This document shows positions 50,799 through 63,860 of a DNA stretch of 64,000 nt, in pieces. The stretch spans positions 7,266,256 to 7,330,255 of the forward strand of contig NC_135041.1 of the NCBI RefSeq assembly GCF_051020975.1, in the 5' to 3' direction. How positions within the stretch are numbered: position 1 is the first letter of the stretch; each line of letters starts with the position of its first letter. The DNA comes from Osmia lignaria lignaria. Its lineage: Eukaryota; Arthropoda; Insecta; Hymenoptera; Megachilidae. The position numbers and the translations under genes are program-made. Under the pieces are notes generated by a model that was not told the DNA's origin, did not search any database, and saw only the letters and a list, made by a program, of their open reading frames with translations.

Positions 50799-50816
50799 TT
50801 ATTAATTATTAATTAG
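50799..50816. promoter_or_regulatory. Overlapping TAATTA homeodomain-type sites
   Basis: Two TTATTAATTA units overlap in 18 bases next to a CpG-containing flank. Such runs bind many homeodomain proteins in vitro, but AT-rich sequence produces them often and no target gene is visible. Confidence 0.2.
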
Positions 50817-52130
50817 CGCCAGTCCTATTATATCTCTATCGCCTCTCCGCGACTGCGACGACGTTATACCATTAAATTGTCGCCGCTTGTTAGCATTGAA
50901 AAAGCCGAGACCCACCGTCTTTTACTTTGTTTCGGAACACGCGAATTTGAATCGTCTCGGCGACGTCGCGTAATTAATCACTTCGTTATTGCGACGACGA
51001 GTGTCCTCTTTTGCCGACGGGTCTTTATTAGGGGGTGTAAAAGAAGCCAAAATCTCGAGTACCTATTCGTCTGCTATCGCGATGGGGTTTCGTCAACAAA
51101 GCCGCAAAAACTGGACGCTGCATCGGCAGTTGGAGGTAGCTTGTAATTGCTGGCAATGAGAGGTCTTCAGCATCGACATACCCGGGAATCATGGCTATCG
51201 TTAGCTTCGTACAGCGCTGATCGAGCGTCCTGAGGCGTTAGAAAGTGGAAAAAACGAGAAGCGAGTGCCAGTCATGACCTTTCGCACGCACGCCGCGTCT
51301 CTGTAATGCTCCCTCGTCCTTCTGCCGGCCAACGTTGAAGATCGCGAGAGAGATCGATTGTTCGCGGTACGAGGTTCAAGATAAAGTCGAGGTCGTTCAA
51401 CCTATTATACGCGATCGGCGCATACGATATAAATCTTTCGGGGCGAGGGGGGACGCAGAAGTAGCGCCGCGCGAAATCGATCTATCGGAGCGACGATCGA
51501 CACGGAAATGTCAGGCGACAGGTAAAGCCGGGACAATGGGTCGTAATGGGACCCTGGGCTCTGTTCTGTCGACGAGGGCTCATCGGGTTCTCCGGCGTTA
51601 TTCGAACCGTCCTCCTATTTTCCCTTCTCCATCGCCATTATTTAAAGTGGAACAATTAACCCTCCGAATACTGACGATTTGACAACTCGTATTTCCAGTT
51701 ATAAACAGTGTTATTTTTAACAATATCAAGGTCAAAGGTATTCGCAATCTTCTGAAAGAATGCTTCCAAAAGTTTGTAGCAAAGCTGTGAAAAACGCGGG
51801 GTCGACAAAGTAACGGAAGAAATTACATCGTTTTTGAGCACGCGGAATCTGGAAACGCGAGCGAGAACTTACGCGTTCTTCGCGCGAATAATTGCAAGCA
51901 TTCATCGCGTCGACGTTATTCCTTCGCATCGAGCCAGACGGGAAGGTTATTTATTTGACCCAGACCGAGTCCCTGATTCCGATACGGTGACTGGGTCACT
52001 GGCAAACATGCAAAACGACCCTCGAGATTTCGTCGAAGGGGCAAGAAATCCGACAATGGTACACGCACACGCGTTGCACAATGAGACGTAATACAGTTAT
52101 CCGCGCTGAATGGGCCGGTGCGAGGAGAAT

Positions 52131-52169
52131 AAAAAAAAAAGAAAAGAAAAAGAAGGAAAGAAAAGAGAG
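52131..52169. repeat. 39-base pure purine tract
   Basis: Uninterrupted A/G run beginning with A10. The reverse-strand ORF reads it as Phe/Leu/Ser. Confidence 0.85.
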
Positions 52170-52999
52170 CGGCTCGTAGGTAAGTAAATTTTGTAGGCTT
52201 CGTTCGATCGGCAAAAAGGAGAGCTCGAATTTATTCTCTGGCTCGACGCTTTCTCCCGCGGCTCCACGTTTCTCCGCCGCCGGGATAAAGACCGCATTCA
52301 AGGCATTGTGGCACCCGGAATGGCCCGGAGGGTGAGCTTTCCGCTTGTTGCCATTGAGAGGCATTCGAAGCCCTTCTTGACAAATCGACGCTTGTCGGGA
52401 AACTCCATTCTTCAGGCCGGAACACGAGCCCCTGGATTTATCGCGTGCCGTTTGCTCCACCATCTCCGACACAAATATCACCAATAATCTGAATTTATGT
52501 TTAAACAAGCACCGTCTCAGGAAACTCGTATGATACACGATGTATCGGGAAGGAAAGAAAGCAGTGATCGATAGCAGGATTCTTAGATATTGTAACATTA
52601 TCGATTCTAGAACTTTGGAATTTTATCTGTGGAGGGTTGAAGGGTATTCGCCATCTAAGAACATTTCAAACAATTTGGCGTTTAAAAGAATTTAAAAGAG
52701 TTTCGATGATTGAAAGGAAAGTCGAATAGAACGGTGGCTGGTTTAGAAGGATGATCCGCAAAGAGGCGCGCGTTACGAAGGGCGGCCTGTTGGCCCTTAG
52801 GAAAGGCCTGGCGAGAAGAGACGACGGCAGTGGATTATCGGTAGGTTGAAGACGCAGGGAAAAAGAAATGGGAAGCCATTTCCGTCGTGTCCTTATTTAG
52901 AGGAGAGACACGTCCGGGGGGGGTAAGCAAGGAAACGCCAAAGAAGAGGCAGTGTTTCGCGCGTAAGTTATTGCCTCGGCCCTCGGTGCATATAAATCC

Positions 53000-55900
53000 A
53001 CGCTTAGCGTATTGTTTTCCAGATCAGGAGAAAATATATGTGCGTTCCCGGTCATGTGTGCGCGCACCTAACCTATCGAGGGGCGAAGCTGCTGGTGCAC
53101 CCTGTTCTTTCTCTTTCTTGTCGGGGACGAAGTCTGGGTAGAGGAAGGTCGCGCCTTTATGCCGCGTTCACTTTGTGCTGTCTTGGCCGCGAACGCGGCG
53201 AGCCAAGGAATCGGCGGAATGAGATTCTCGGATACGAAACCGGTGTCGGATAGTTAAAGGAAACGTGGCACCGCGGAATGCACGCTGAAACGTTCCGAAC
53301 CGTCGACGAACAAAGTAATCCTCTGTCGGACATTGCCGCGGAGACGTTTCACTGGCGACGTTATGGGGATGTTTTGGACTACGAACTCTACGTTCAATAA
53401 AATCCTTTCGGATAACAGTTTGCATTAGCGAGGCTGTTATTGTTGATTGGATACAGTGAAACGTGTACGGTGATGTTACGAAGCCGCGTAACGTGTTGCG
53501 AGTTGTTTCATCTGGCGATACTAGACGTAACCTCAAGGATCATTGGGAATATCTCTTCGAACGTAAGTATTCGATGATCGAAAATTGATTCGTGTTTTGG
53601 AGAAAGATGGAGTGATTGAAACTGCGCGAGAATGCTTCCTTCGGATGATAGTTGGAAATAATTCAGCGAACATAGCTTTTAAATCGATGGTGGTGCTAAT
53701 TGGTGGCATACTTATAGTTTTTGCAGAAATAGACATATAAATGTAGTATGTTGGAATGTGAATGAAAAAGATACGAACGTTATATATTTTCGAAGCTAAG
53801 AATAAAATATTGAGAAGTCCATGGAATTTATCTAGCACTTAGCGATTAAAACATAAAAAAGCGTATAATCGGGGCCATTTTCTTCATCAATTTATTAACT
53901 ACATTAGAAATTTTAATAAGTTTCAAAATATATATTGAGCGTACTAAAAGATTCACAAAAGTCGAGAGATACTTGCAAATTAACTGGAAAGCATTAAGCG
54001 AAGGCAAACGATCAGCGTTTTTACGCGCCATTCAAATGCAAACGCGAGAAAAGGGAAATGAACGAAACGTATATCGTATCGTGGAAGGTAGATCGGTACA
54101 GCCACGGAATGTTAAAGAGGATCGCGATTTAATCTCTCTCGATAACGCGGTGATAAATGTCAGCATTCGACAGGTTTCTTCTGCTGTTCGTTGCTCGAGC
54201 TGCTCGTTTTCTACACCCACGCGACCGATTCGACCACGGTGCGAGGCCGGATCGTTCCTGGAGGCGCTTGTGATCCTTAACGCACCTAATCGTCCGTGGA
54301 TACGCGTTAATTGCCCACGTGTGTCGTGCGAGGCGTGATTTACCGAACCGCTTGCAACGCGAGCGAGTAAGGTGAGAGAAAAAAATTACACGGGAACTGA
54401 TTGTAACGAAACAATTGTGAAATTTTACTGCCTACACGTGCTCCTTTCGATTGATGTGTACGTTGTATCTGCTGACATAACAGACGTTGCATTTTAATGG
54501 AAAAAAACCTGATGATAAAAAATTAAAAACCGAATTTTCTCCTCAACTCTTCTTTTCCTTTATGCGCACCGACGCGACGTTTTAATGCCGATCGAGGACA
54601 TTCTTCGTGTCAACGGTTGATTATCGCTTTCGAAAATATCAGCAAGTGTCCCGGCGATCATCGAAGATCGACACGCGCTTGGCGAGCTTCCGTCCCGACG
54701 ATTCACCTCGTGTGATTACAATCACACGCAACAGCCGTTACTTTTAATCGCGTACTTTCACTCGTTGCGATACCGATCGGTCGCGAGCGCCACTCTAATT
54801 AAATTCCCTACAATAGGAGCGTGCGTGAACGTGAACGCAAGCAAACGACCCATTAAATTTCCGCCAATTATCCGGTGTCGAACGTACCGAGGGACTACGT
54901 ACCGCGAGAACGAGTTCATGCTTCTTCTCTTCCTTCTCATGCCGTACCTGTTTGTCCTCTCTCATCGAAACTGGTCGCTCGAAATTCGCGCCAGTGAATT
55001 CCCCGAATTTATAGAGCGATCAGACCCGGCGCGGACGTAATTTGCCTACAAGGTACTTGTTAATGCTGCTTTAATTACGCGAGATCGAGCCGTTGCTGAC
55101 CGACCGAAAATATCTCGATCCCAGCAAAAATAATAATACCCGTTGCATCTAATTATATGTGCGCGAGCAGGCTGCGAGACGATGTTTCTTGGAAAAAGGC
55201 AGGTGATTGGTTTACGGGGCGAAAATGAGCTGCGGATACTTCTGAGCGATTCTTACTTCCTTCGATATTTTTCTTATATTTATCTACGAGCGACGTGTAT
55301 GGAAAACACGAATCGCTTCATTAACTGTCGCGCGGCTGATCGGTGATCGATGTCATACATTTAATATAATCGAATAACCGAAGTTAGAGTACTTTATTTT
55401 ATAAAAAAGAAGTGGTGAATTATCGAACCAGTGTCAAATTACAATAGGATACTTCGAACGTGTATTTATGGTTCATTGAGGTCGACAACCGAGGCGGGCC
55501 ACGAATATCGCTCGTAAGAAATGGCCGATGGAATTAATAGAATTGAGTCATTTCGGGTATTCATAAATAGTCAAGGAATCGATAAATATTTAAGTGATCA
55601 AGGTGCTCGATGGTGTTGTTGAATTAATAAAGGATGTACAAAAAATTCCATTGGAGTATCTCCATTAAATTAGAAGCTTCAGAAATCTTAACGTTGCCAA
55701 TCAATTAAACAACCAATTAAATTCATCTAATCTTTTCGGTTCTCCTTATTTACGCTTATATCTGATGTTATTTTAAATGTGCCGCTATATTTTTCTCAAA
55801 TATCGAAATAATTTAGTACGTTCAAGAAATGAAATTATTTATGGAAACGTGATTTTCATTTTTGATGATGTCGATACGAGAAGAACAGCAGGTTATACAT

Positions 55901-56425
55901 GAAAGATAGCTGAACCGGATGTTCCATATAATTCATCAGGTTCATTTACCAGTATAAGACGTCTAATTAAAAGCTGGACTCGTTATTTAGCGGTATTGAC
56001 ATTCGCGTGACGAGCACGGAGCCGCGAAGGAAGACGAGTACCTGTAAATGGTACAACGTGTCCAAGTTTTCACGTGGGACGTTGAAGATATCCGGTCTGG
56101 ATGCAGGCGCACGTTCGCTTTCCGAGCGCGTAACACGCTGCCACGGTTTCCGAGTCTCGCACGTGGGCAGGTCTCGAGATATCGAGACAATCCTGGACGC
56201 ACAGGGTGCCTTCGTGTAGCAGGATAACCAACCTGGCTACCGATTTGCCAACGTCGGACAGGTTTATCTCGCACAACCTTATACGACTTCGTTCGGCGTG
56301 GAAACGACCGAAATTCGATTCTGTTTTATTCGTCCAATTTTTTCAGATTTAAAGTGTTAAAGTGACATTTGATAAGTTACCTATCTCGATGTCTACAAGC
56401 GTACCAAAACGAAAGTTGCTCGTAT
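53000..56425. other. Non-coding stretch, AT-rich at 53.5-54.0 and 55.3-56.0 kb
   Basis: No supported gene. The forward ORF at 53973-54338 (121 codons) and reverse ORF at 53168-53536 (122 codons) show no domain. TTTTCCAG before 53022 is acceptor-like and follows a TATAAATC at 52991. Confidence 0.5.
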
Positions 56426-56427
56426 CT

Positions 56428-56790
56428 TTAAAAGCTTCTCTCGACATATAAAATAACATAGTATTTCCACTTATTGATCAATCGTTCGATTAAATCATTT
56501 AAGCCGTGATTAAATTCATCTGCCGTTAAAAATAGCATCGAAACGTTTTTATCGTGAAAGTGATGCGATTGGAGAAGCACGTGCTTACTAAAAACGTACA
56601 CGAAGAATTTATCCGTCAGCAAAGACGAAGGCAGAGCAAGAGAAAATTCCATAGATTCCATAAACTGTCGCGACTTGAACGGGCGCTTATTAGGATAGTC
56701 GAGTCGTGGCGACGCGACGCGCGAACGTAAGTTAAGGGTGAAATAAACCCGTACGCGTCCATTCCTGTTTGTATGCAGGCGCGTGCACAA
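56428..56790 (-). CDS. Unrecognised 120-codon ORF, weak
   Basis: The reverse-strand ORF starts MCTRLHTNRNGRVRVYFTLN and has an internal Met pair (MESMEF) at about residues 44-49. From there to the end the composition is balanced and protein-like: alternating hydrophobic and charged residues, and a C-terminal helix-like part with ADEFNHGLNDLIERLINKW at about residues 90-108. It has no signal peptide and no recognised domain. The N-terminal 43 residues are basic and may not be coding. No TATA box or splice site is obvious. It could be chance, or the remnant or exon of a real gene. Confidence 0.15.
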   Translation of the reverse strand: MCTRLHTNRNGRVRVYFTLNLRSRVASPRLDYPNKRPFKSRQFMESMEFSLALPSSLLTDKFFVYVFSKHVLLQSHHFHDKNVSMLFLTADEFNHGLNDLIERLINKWKYYVILYVERSF

Positions 56791-56799
56791 TTCAACGAA

Positions 56800-59700
56800 C
56801 GAAACGGCTAGCAGCTTGATTGCCTTATCTGCCTAATGAAACGCCTCGCTAACTAGCCCCGTCGCGGTCTATGTGCCTTACGTAGATATTGTTATGGCTG
56901 TTTTTGCCGGTACGTTTCAGTTCGCAGACCGCTTTAACTCGGGCCGGATTTACATGATGCGGTTCGCTGACGAGCATCTCTCGCCGGGACAAAAACCGGG
57001 ATGCTGAGGAGGCCGCGACTCCTCGCAAGGCTGTGCGTTCGCCAACCAGCTCCTTCGTTTCTTCCTTTCCTTCTTTTCCCTCGCTCGATTCTCATTCTCG
57101 CTGTTATTCACGACTCCCCCTTTCTTTCTTTACTCTTCGAAAACAATTACCGATGACTCGATAAAACGACATGCTTCAGCTTTATTATACCATGTTTTGT
57201 TAGCCAAATGGATTCGCGGTTGATTAGGTAGCGTAATACATAGACAAATTAAACGATACTTCTTCTATAATTCCTTCTAACTAAATGAAGCTTAAGTTGC
57301 ACGTGTAAACAATGCACGGTCGAGGGAAGTACAGTACCGACCCACAGTGATCAATCGTTCCAAAGTTCTCGGGGAGGATGATGGACGAGCTGGGTGATAA
57401 ATAGCAAGCAACACGTAACAAACAAAATGCGAAAGAGGGTACCTACTAATTAAGAAAACGGTGTAAAGATCAGATGCAAGTTAATCGAGATCCTTCTCGT
57501 TGAAGGAACATAACGTTACGGCGCGACGTAAGGTTACGACTCGCGTATCCATGATTCGCGAGCGTAAACCGGCGCGTGTCTAACGAGATTTTCAAGCACG
57601 TTACGTTCGAACCGCGAAGCCATTCAACCGGACCGCGAGCTGACCATAAGGCGATGGAACTAGCCGTGAGTCGAACCACGTTCGAGCAAACCCACGAATA
57701 TAAATCATACGCGGCCGACTGGCTTCTGTAATTTTCTTCAATTTCTATGCGATCGTGTTCCACGTCGCGGCGTTCCTGATTTAATGGAGCCATCGCGTAT
57801 CGAGCCGGCCTCCATAACGTGCGAAACGAGACCCTCGCAATACTGCACGAATTATTCTCACCGTCGACGTACCAATTACGAAGTTAACCTTTCGTCACCG
57901 CTATACGGTACTTCGAAAATACTATCGCAGTTATCGGCTCGATAGCCGCGCCACGTGATAGGTTAAAGGCTTATCCACCGTTTAGCCAGCCGGATATTCT
58001 GCAAACTCGTTCCCTCTTTATCCTCTACTCTTAGCTCGTCCCCCGTTCACGCTGTCAGCTGATAGAAACTTAACGAGCCGTCTTTCTATTCTTCCTTCTC
58101 AACCCCGCGCCCCCGTTCTCATTTTCTCGTTTGTTCACGCTCGCAGACCTTTTTCGGTAATCGGCCATTAATTATCGGCCACTTGTTCCTGGATAAGCAT
58201 AGACGTGTCTACACTGTAGACGTCTACAGATTGGGATACTCTTGAGGAGGATGATTGAAGAGAACGGCTTTCCTTCGGACTACCTTCCTCGGCTATCAGT
58301 TTCGTTTATAGTTATCGTTTAGTTGTTCCAGGAATCTCTAAGAGATTGTTTTCGATGAATTTGTAAGAGGACTTGTAGCATGCCTGGAAGCGAGTTAATT
58401 CTCCTTAACGAGGAGCGGCATCCATGCTCCTCGGTGTACATAGAAACTCGGCTAACTTGGCAGAGAGTCGATGAGCTGTAAGAGGAGGTTGCTTCTGTTC
58501 AGAGGCAACTGGTGTGCTCTTAACATAAACGCGCTGCATCATTACGGGACGGTGCGCCCGCGGCGCTCTTTGTGGCTGGGCGTAATTTCATTGCTATCGG
58601 CGTGCATTCGCTCGGACAGCAGAACGAGCCTTCGCATCTCCTTCGATCCGATATGCTACCAACGGAAAATCTTTGCCCTCTCGTTGACTCGTTGCCACTA
58701 TTAAACGCCGCGCCGGGGATTAGCCAACCTACGGACAGAATCTTCCCAGAACCGTCAGCAACGGTCGCCTCGGAAGCTAGGTCTTTTTGGGATTTACGAG
58801 CTGTTCGTCCCGCTAGACGTTCGAGCGTGTTGCAATTATGGAAATTTCACAGCGTACGTGGGCTGTCGTCCGCGTTCGAAAACGCTAGGCTCGCAGCATC
58901 GGTGGCAGAATATTAATGGCTCTAACTAATGCTTCGTATTGAAATAGTCGGCATTCGGTTCGTTGAAACTTGCCGAACGAGATTTTTCCTGTGATTTTGT
59001 TTTCACGATTAACACCGAGTACGCGATATCTCGTAACGAGCTCGATGAGTGTGTATCTTCAATACAAAGATACATACTTTCTTTCTTTAATGTAAAAATA
59101 TCTTTAATGATGGATGGTTGTTGTTGGAGTAAAAATGATTATGATCATTTCAACTGTGTCAAAACTGTCATATCGTTAACAGTTTTTAATCATTTTATCG
59201 AATTAAATTCGTAATGTTAACGGACATATTAAGGTTCCATCAAAATTTAAAGCATTCGTATGTCTGTTCGATGAACACGTCCTGTAGAAGCACGTGGACG
59301 TTCTTCTGTATTAATTTTTATCAAGGAACGTCATAAAAGCAGGAGGTAAGGTATCAGGCGACATTTTTCACCGATCACAGGCGACAGCTTAAGCGTCCAA
59401 GGCTGGACGTTTAACGGTGCCGCGTCGTTTCAGATAGCGAATAATATATGAAACGTTCAATGTAACAAATGCGAGACAAGAACGTACATGGATAAAACCG
59501 CCCGTCGCTAAGTCAGAACTTTAATGTATGGTGCAAATCACCATGTGTTTATATCGTCGTTGCTCCATTTTTCCTTCCGCTCCATTGCGCGTGGCGTTAT
59601 GACACCCGTCGTTAATAAGTATTAACAATCCGGACATTGGCTCTAATGGGATCGAGCTAGGGCGATCTACGACGCCTAGACGATCAGTGAAATAATTTAG

Positions 59701-60770
59701 TGGACCGTTTGGCTCGTAGATTTCACTTGGTAGCTGCAGGTCTCGGCCTAGGAGTCCATGAATGTCACCGATAAAACGTCAACGGGACGGTTTCTATCAG
59801 AACGGAGTTCATTAATATGTACCTCATTGACAGCAGCACGATTTTCCCATATTTTCACCGTGTTCCGATGTCGCAAAGAATTTATACGGGGAGAATGATT
59901 TTGCAATTGTTTGGTGTTTCAAAACTGAAGAAGAAAAATTAGGGGTACGTAAGTACTAATCATTTCGGTAAACGACCTGTAATTTACTTTTTACAGTTAC
60001 GCTTGTATAATAAATTAAATACGAAATGACGTTGCACCGAGTGAATATTGCTCCGAAGATTCAATAAAAATACCGATAGTGATTTATGTAAGGGTATATG
60101 GATCAATTAATTGCGCGAGAGAGACGAGTGCGAAAATTCCTATCTTGCGATGGTTAATTGCTTTCCGTGCGGGAAGTGCGTTCGATGCGAAGAGAAAGGT
60201 AATTCGGATCGCGGATGAGCGTACTCTCCTCTCACTTTCATCGTTTCTTTTATTCTTCGTTTTTTCTTTTTTTCTTTGTACAAGCTTATACGATAGGTAT
60301 CTACGAACCGGGCCGTTTCGTTGACCATGCAATTAGTACTTTAATAAAAGAAGATACTATAAGAAATTAATCACGTTATTACGTAATTCTTACCGCAATT
60401 TCGTCGTTGCAAGTCCGATACAAGATCAAACAGTCGAACTTCCTGTCGTTCTGAAATTAATTTCATTCTGAAATTACTTCTTACCACTTGCGGCGCGCGT
60501 GCAACTATCCTCGAAGCAATTTCCATCTATATCATCCAGACGATGGAGTACCGTTGAAAGTTTCGCCGCGCTAGCGCGGTCCGCAAGGAGCAGACGTTTG
60601 TTTTCCCCAGGCCCAGGGTCGCGCAAAGTAGAAACAAACCTGCGAGCGGAGGGTGGAAGCAGAGGGTGCCGTGCGAGGGGTAGAGATAGAGAGAAAAAGT
60701 CGGGGAAGTTCTTTTGATTAATAGCATATAGAGGAGCGAGCTGAGCTTTCGGTTATTGAAATGGAGAGGG
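56800..60770. other. Non-coding stretch
   Basis: No supported gene. A pyrimidine-rich run lies at about 57050-57140. A 14-bp perfect palindrome is at 58215-58228. AT-rich patches lie at about 59040-59330 and 59880-60080. ORFs up to 114 codons (58572-58916) have no domain. Confidence 0.55.
58215..58228. promoter_or_regulatory. 14-bp perfect palindrome TGTAGACGTCTACA
   Basis: The palindrome is preceded at once by AGACGTGTCTACAC, a near-copy of it, so related half-sites occur twice within 27 bases. The AGACGTCT core also occurs in the palindrome at 1340-1351. A dimeric factor could bind, but none is identified. Confidence 0.3.
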
Positions 60771-60773
60771 TAG

Positions 60774-60826
60774 TTGGTGGCTGGGTGGTGGGTGGATGGG
60801 TCGGTTGGTTGGTTGGTTGGTCGGGT
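60774..60826. repeat. GGTT/GGTG simple repeat
   Basis: A G/T-rich run with GGTT repeated four times at its right end and GGGTGG-type units at its left. Nearly all G and T on the forward strand. The 75-codon ORF across it reads Gly/Trp/Val and is an artefact. Confidence 0.85.
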
Positions 60827-60829
60827 GAA

Positions 60830-63275
60830 GCGAGAGAACGAGCAGCGGCCCCTTGTGAAAGTTCCCTTTACCTTGATGACAAAGAACCGGGCGAACGGGC
60901 GAACCGAACCTCACTCAATGGAACGGACGAATGGTTATGGAAACAGCATTTAATTTGCATAGAAGGAGCCTCTTTGTCGACTGGCTGAGAGTCCGGAGTG
61001 CTCCTCGCTCGCTCGTTCCCTCTCTTTTCCGCGTTTCTTCCTGCTACTCGTGGGCTACCCTCCCCGTCCCGAACGATCGCGGTGCTCTCCTTCCTGCCGT
61101 CGTTGAAAAGAGCATTGTCCTTTATCTATCGATTCGATCGTATATTTTATTCAGATCGCACCGAGGCTCGCGCAAAAACGGCGAATCCTCTTTATGATTG
61201 GCAATCGCCGCCCCATTGTGACGCGCTACGGGGGATGACAAGACGTCCACGGCCGGGTTTACGTAAGGGAGGCCGAGCTAATTAACGAGGCCACGCGAGT
61301 TCATGTTAACCAAGGAACCTCTTTCAGATGGCTTCTCGAACGACTTCCAACGAGGGACTCGATATTTTCTTCTTCTCCTTCCTCTTTTTTCCCCCAGCGG
61401 ATGAAGAACGCGGAAAACTCGAGCTTCTACCTTTTCGGTTTCACGTGAAAGGTAGTAGGGAACGTCTAGGAAATTCCTGGCGGTGTCCTTTTCTGCGCTG
61501 GCGAACGGTCAAGTGTTAATTAATAAGATTGATCAACGAAGTATCGAAGTAAGAACAGGTTCCGATATGTAGGCGACAGGCAAGCGGATAGGATTGCTCT
61601 TTAAACGAACGACGACGTATGTCTTCCACGAGCATGTTCTTGTGTCGCAACGGTATGGAGCGTGGTACAAACACCCTTTTGGAGCATTCTTTTTTTCTGA
61701 AACAGTGATGGACGCGTATCGCGACAGAAACGCGATTGATTTATTTCAGAGACCCGCGAAACTGGCGTCATTAACACTCGCACAGGGTCTTTTTAGATTT
61801 AGACATCAGTCTACTTTCTAATTAATAAGACTTAATAAGATTTATGTGGATACTTTGATTGCTAGAATTAAAATAGCAAATTATAGTAAGATCACCCCTA
61901 AGACCACTCGAAGAAAAGAAACACTTTCGTCTGTTTCCGTTCGCCATAAAGCAACGCGTTATATTCCGACCGGTCAAACCCAAGGAACCCTTCGATTCTC
62001 GGCACTGGATCGATATCCTTTTCAGAATACAGCAGGAAGAAATAAAAAAAGCACAGACGGAAATGGACCAGAACGAGCGGTCAATTCATGAAGATGCTGG
62101 AAAGTCAAAGCGGGAGTGTCCCTGTGTAACAGCGGAGGGGAAGATATCCTCCTTTTCGCGGAGAATCAACGATTGTTTGCGGAGGGTAATCAGGCGACAT
62201 CAAACGAGCCGATCATCAAGTGGAATTGTTTACCTAGCTACGAGTCCCGCGGGGTGCATCAACGTCCTGGGTGGCCCTGGTCGCCCCCTCTTTGTCACAA
62301 CAATAATGTTAATTTAGCCCCCCCGCCTCGTTCCGACGTTTCTCTTTCGCTCCAGACCCCGGCCTCTGTACCGGCGGCGACAATTTGCCGAGCACACAAA
62401 AAGAGTTGACAACTTGAAAGGGAAATCGAGCCTATTGACACAAGGAAGGGCACGGACCGGGTAGCCAACGTTCAGCATGCTGCTCTTCCATCGAGCATAA
62501 TACGTCCCGTTCGCCGATCCCCCGGTTCCCGTTTTTCGTCCGGTCGGCCGAGCATAACATTATCGTGTGCATCCACGAAATCACGCTCCACGTCTGTCCG
62601 TACACGCGTTCCCTTTTTCTCCCGCTAGACGTTCCGTTTCCATTTCATCCTTATTTTCTCTCGCAATTGAAGAGCTTTCCGGAAAAAGGGTCCGTAAATA
62701 GTGAATAGTAAATGGCCCTTAACAAGTTGAATGCTCTGCGAGTCAACAGTTCAATATAATCGATATTATATTACTCACGTAGAATACGTGGGAAACTTAA
62801 ATTGATAAAAGTATCGGGAGATACTTAAGCTTCAGAAAACTCGTTCCTTTCTGCTTATCGTCTATGACATCTTTTCCTTTTGCCTTTTTCATCGTGTTTC
62901 ATCGAACGTGTCACTTTGTTCCGATTTTCCTTCCGTTCTTCCTCTCCCTTACCCTTTTTTTTCGGGGTTCTTTTATTGTCCCTCCGTTAGTTCGTTCTCG
63001 TTTAGCCGGAGAATTCTATGGATCGACTCTCGAATGAACGGTAGTATCAACAGGCTGCATCTAGAGGCCTGATCAATCACCGTTCGCTTTTGTTCCATCG
63101 GGCTTTCTAAGCCTCCTTTGTATCGTCACGTTACCACCGCTATGATCCTGCATTCATTATACCCTCTCTACGTTCTCTGTTCCCCACCTCGTCACTGTCC
63201 GCCGCCGCCGCCACCTTTTTTCCCCCTCGTTCTGATCCATTAGGAAAGATTGCATTTTCTAATCCACCCCTTTGC
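60830..63275. other. Non-coding stretch
   Basis: No supported gene. CTCTTTCAG lies directly before an ATG at 61328 whose 63-codon ORF contains a Phe/Pro-rich run and has no domain. Forward ORFs at 61846-62091, 62063-62317 and 62116-62409 overlap one another in different frames and are not called. Confidence 0.5.
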
Positions 63276-63278
63276 ATT

Positions 63279-63812
63279 ATGCCTGGCAAGGTGTTGCGCA
63301 TTGTGCGGTTGACCCCGTTACTCACTGTTCTTTGCGCCAGCGGAAAATTAATGAGCAAGACGAGAATAGACGATGAAACAAAAGGCGAAGGAGATGAACG
63401 ATCGGCGTTAAAACGAAAAGAAAGTGACGTCAAGAAAGGAGAAGAATCGGAGATGTATCTGGTTGCTTTGTCGCGCGAGAAATTACTCTACGAAGGGCGT
63501 CGATTGGTAGCAAAGTTGACAAGGATGATGAACGTTTGTGATCGCCGGACGAAGAACAAAATTCGAGGCTGTCGCTTAACCTTCGACGAACGAATTATCG
63601 AATCGAATGAAGGGGCGGCGGTGTGCAGGGGGTTCGTATTCGAATTACACGCTCGAAGAAGTTGGTTGGTTTTCGCGTTTGTGCCCCTTCGACTCCGACA
63701 AACCGAACGCCTATCCAGGAGTTTGCGTCGACTGCGTCTGCGACGATGTTTGTACCTCGGTGCTTTCCGTTTGACGTCGACGGACATAGGAGATAGAGGG
63801 GGAGAGGGATAG
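63279..63812 (+). CDS. Unrecognised 177-codon ORF, weak
   Basis: The ORF begins MPGKVLRIVRLTPLLTVLCA. The ATG has A at -3. Residues about 9-21 are hydrophobic after a basic start and resemble a weak signal peptide or anchor. Residues about 26-58 are highly charged (Lys, Glu, Asp). Residues about 137-160 are Arg/Leu-rich. No domain is recognised. Reverse-strand ORFs of 97, 99 and 105 codons overlap it, which is usual where stop codons are scarce. The C-terminal region has the composition of its CpG-rich DNA. It may be chance; a real single-exon or first-exon gene cannot be excluded. Confidence 0.15.
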   Translation: MPGKVLRIVRLTPLLTVLCASGKLMSKTRIDDETKGEGDERSALKRKESDVKKGEESEMYLVALSREKLLYEGRRLVAKLTRMMNVCDRRTKNKIRGCRLTFDERIIESNEGAAVCRGFVFELHARRSWLVFAFVPLRLRQTERLSRSLRRLRLRRCLYLGAFRLTSTDIGDRGGEG

Positions 63813-63844
63813 GAACAGAGAAGAAAGGGAGGGAGAGAACTACC

Positions 63845-63860
63845 CCGTAGGTAACTACGG
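63845..63860 (+). other. Hairpin with GTAA tetraloop
   Basis: CCGTAG and CTACGG form a perfect 6-bp stem closed by GTAA, which as RNA is a GNRA-type tetraloop. It lies in a purine-rich stretch (about 63780-63950). Confidence 0.45.

Larger units (their letters stand above)
50090..53000. other. Non-coding stretch
   Basis: No supported gene. TTATTAATTATTAATTAG at 50799-50816 is a tight series of homeodomain-type TAATTA cores. A 39-base pure purine tract (52131-52169) is followed by CGTAG|GTAAGTAA, a good donor match at 52180. A 200-codon reverse ORF (51996-52598) spans the purine tract and has no recognised domain. Confidence 0.5.

Noticed and set aside
21891..52449. Shared 16-mer GGATTTATCGCGTGCC at 21891-21906 and 52434-52449
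   Set aside because: About one such pair is expected by chance in a window this size, and the flanks do not match.
51996..52598. 200-codon reverse ORF
   Set aside because: Its Phe/Ser-rich middle is the translation of a pure purine tract on the opposite strand, and the rest shows no family.
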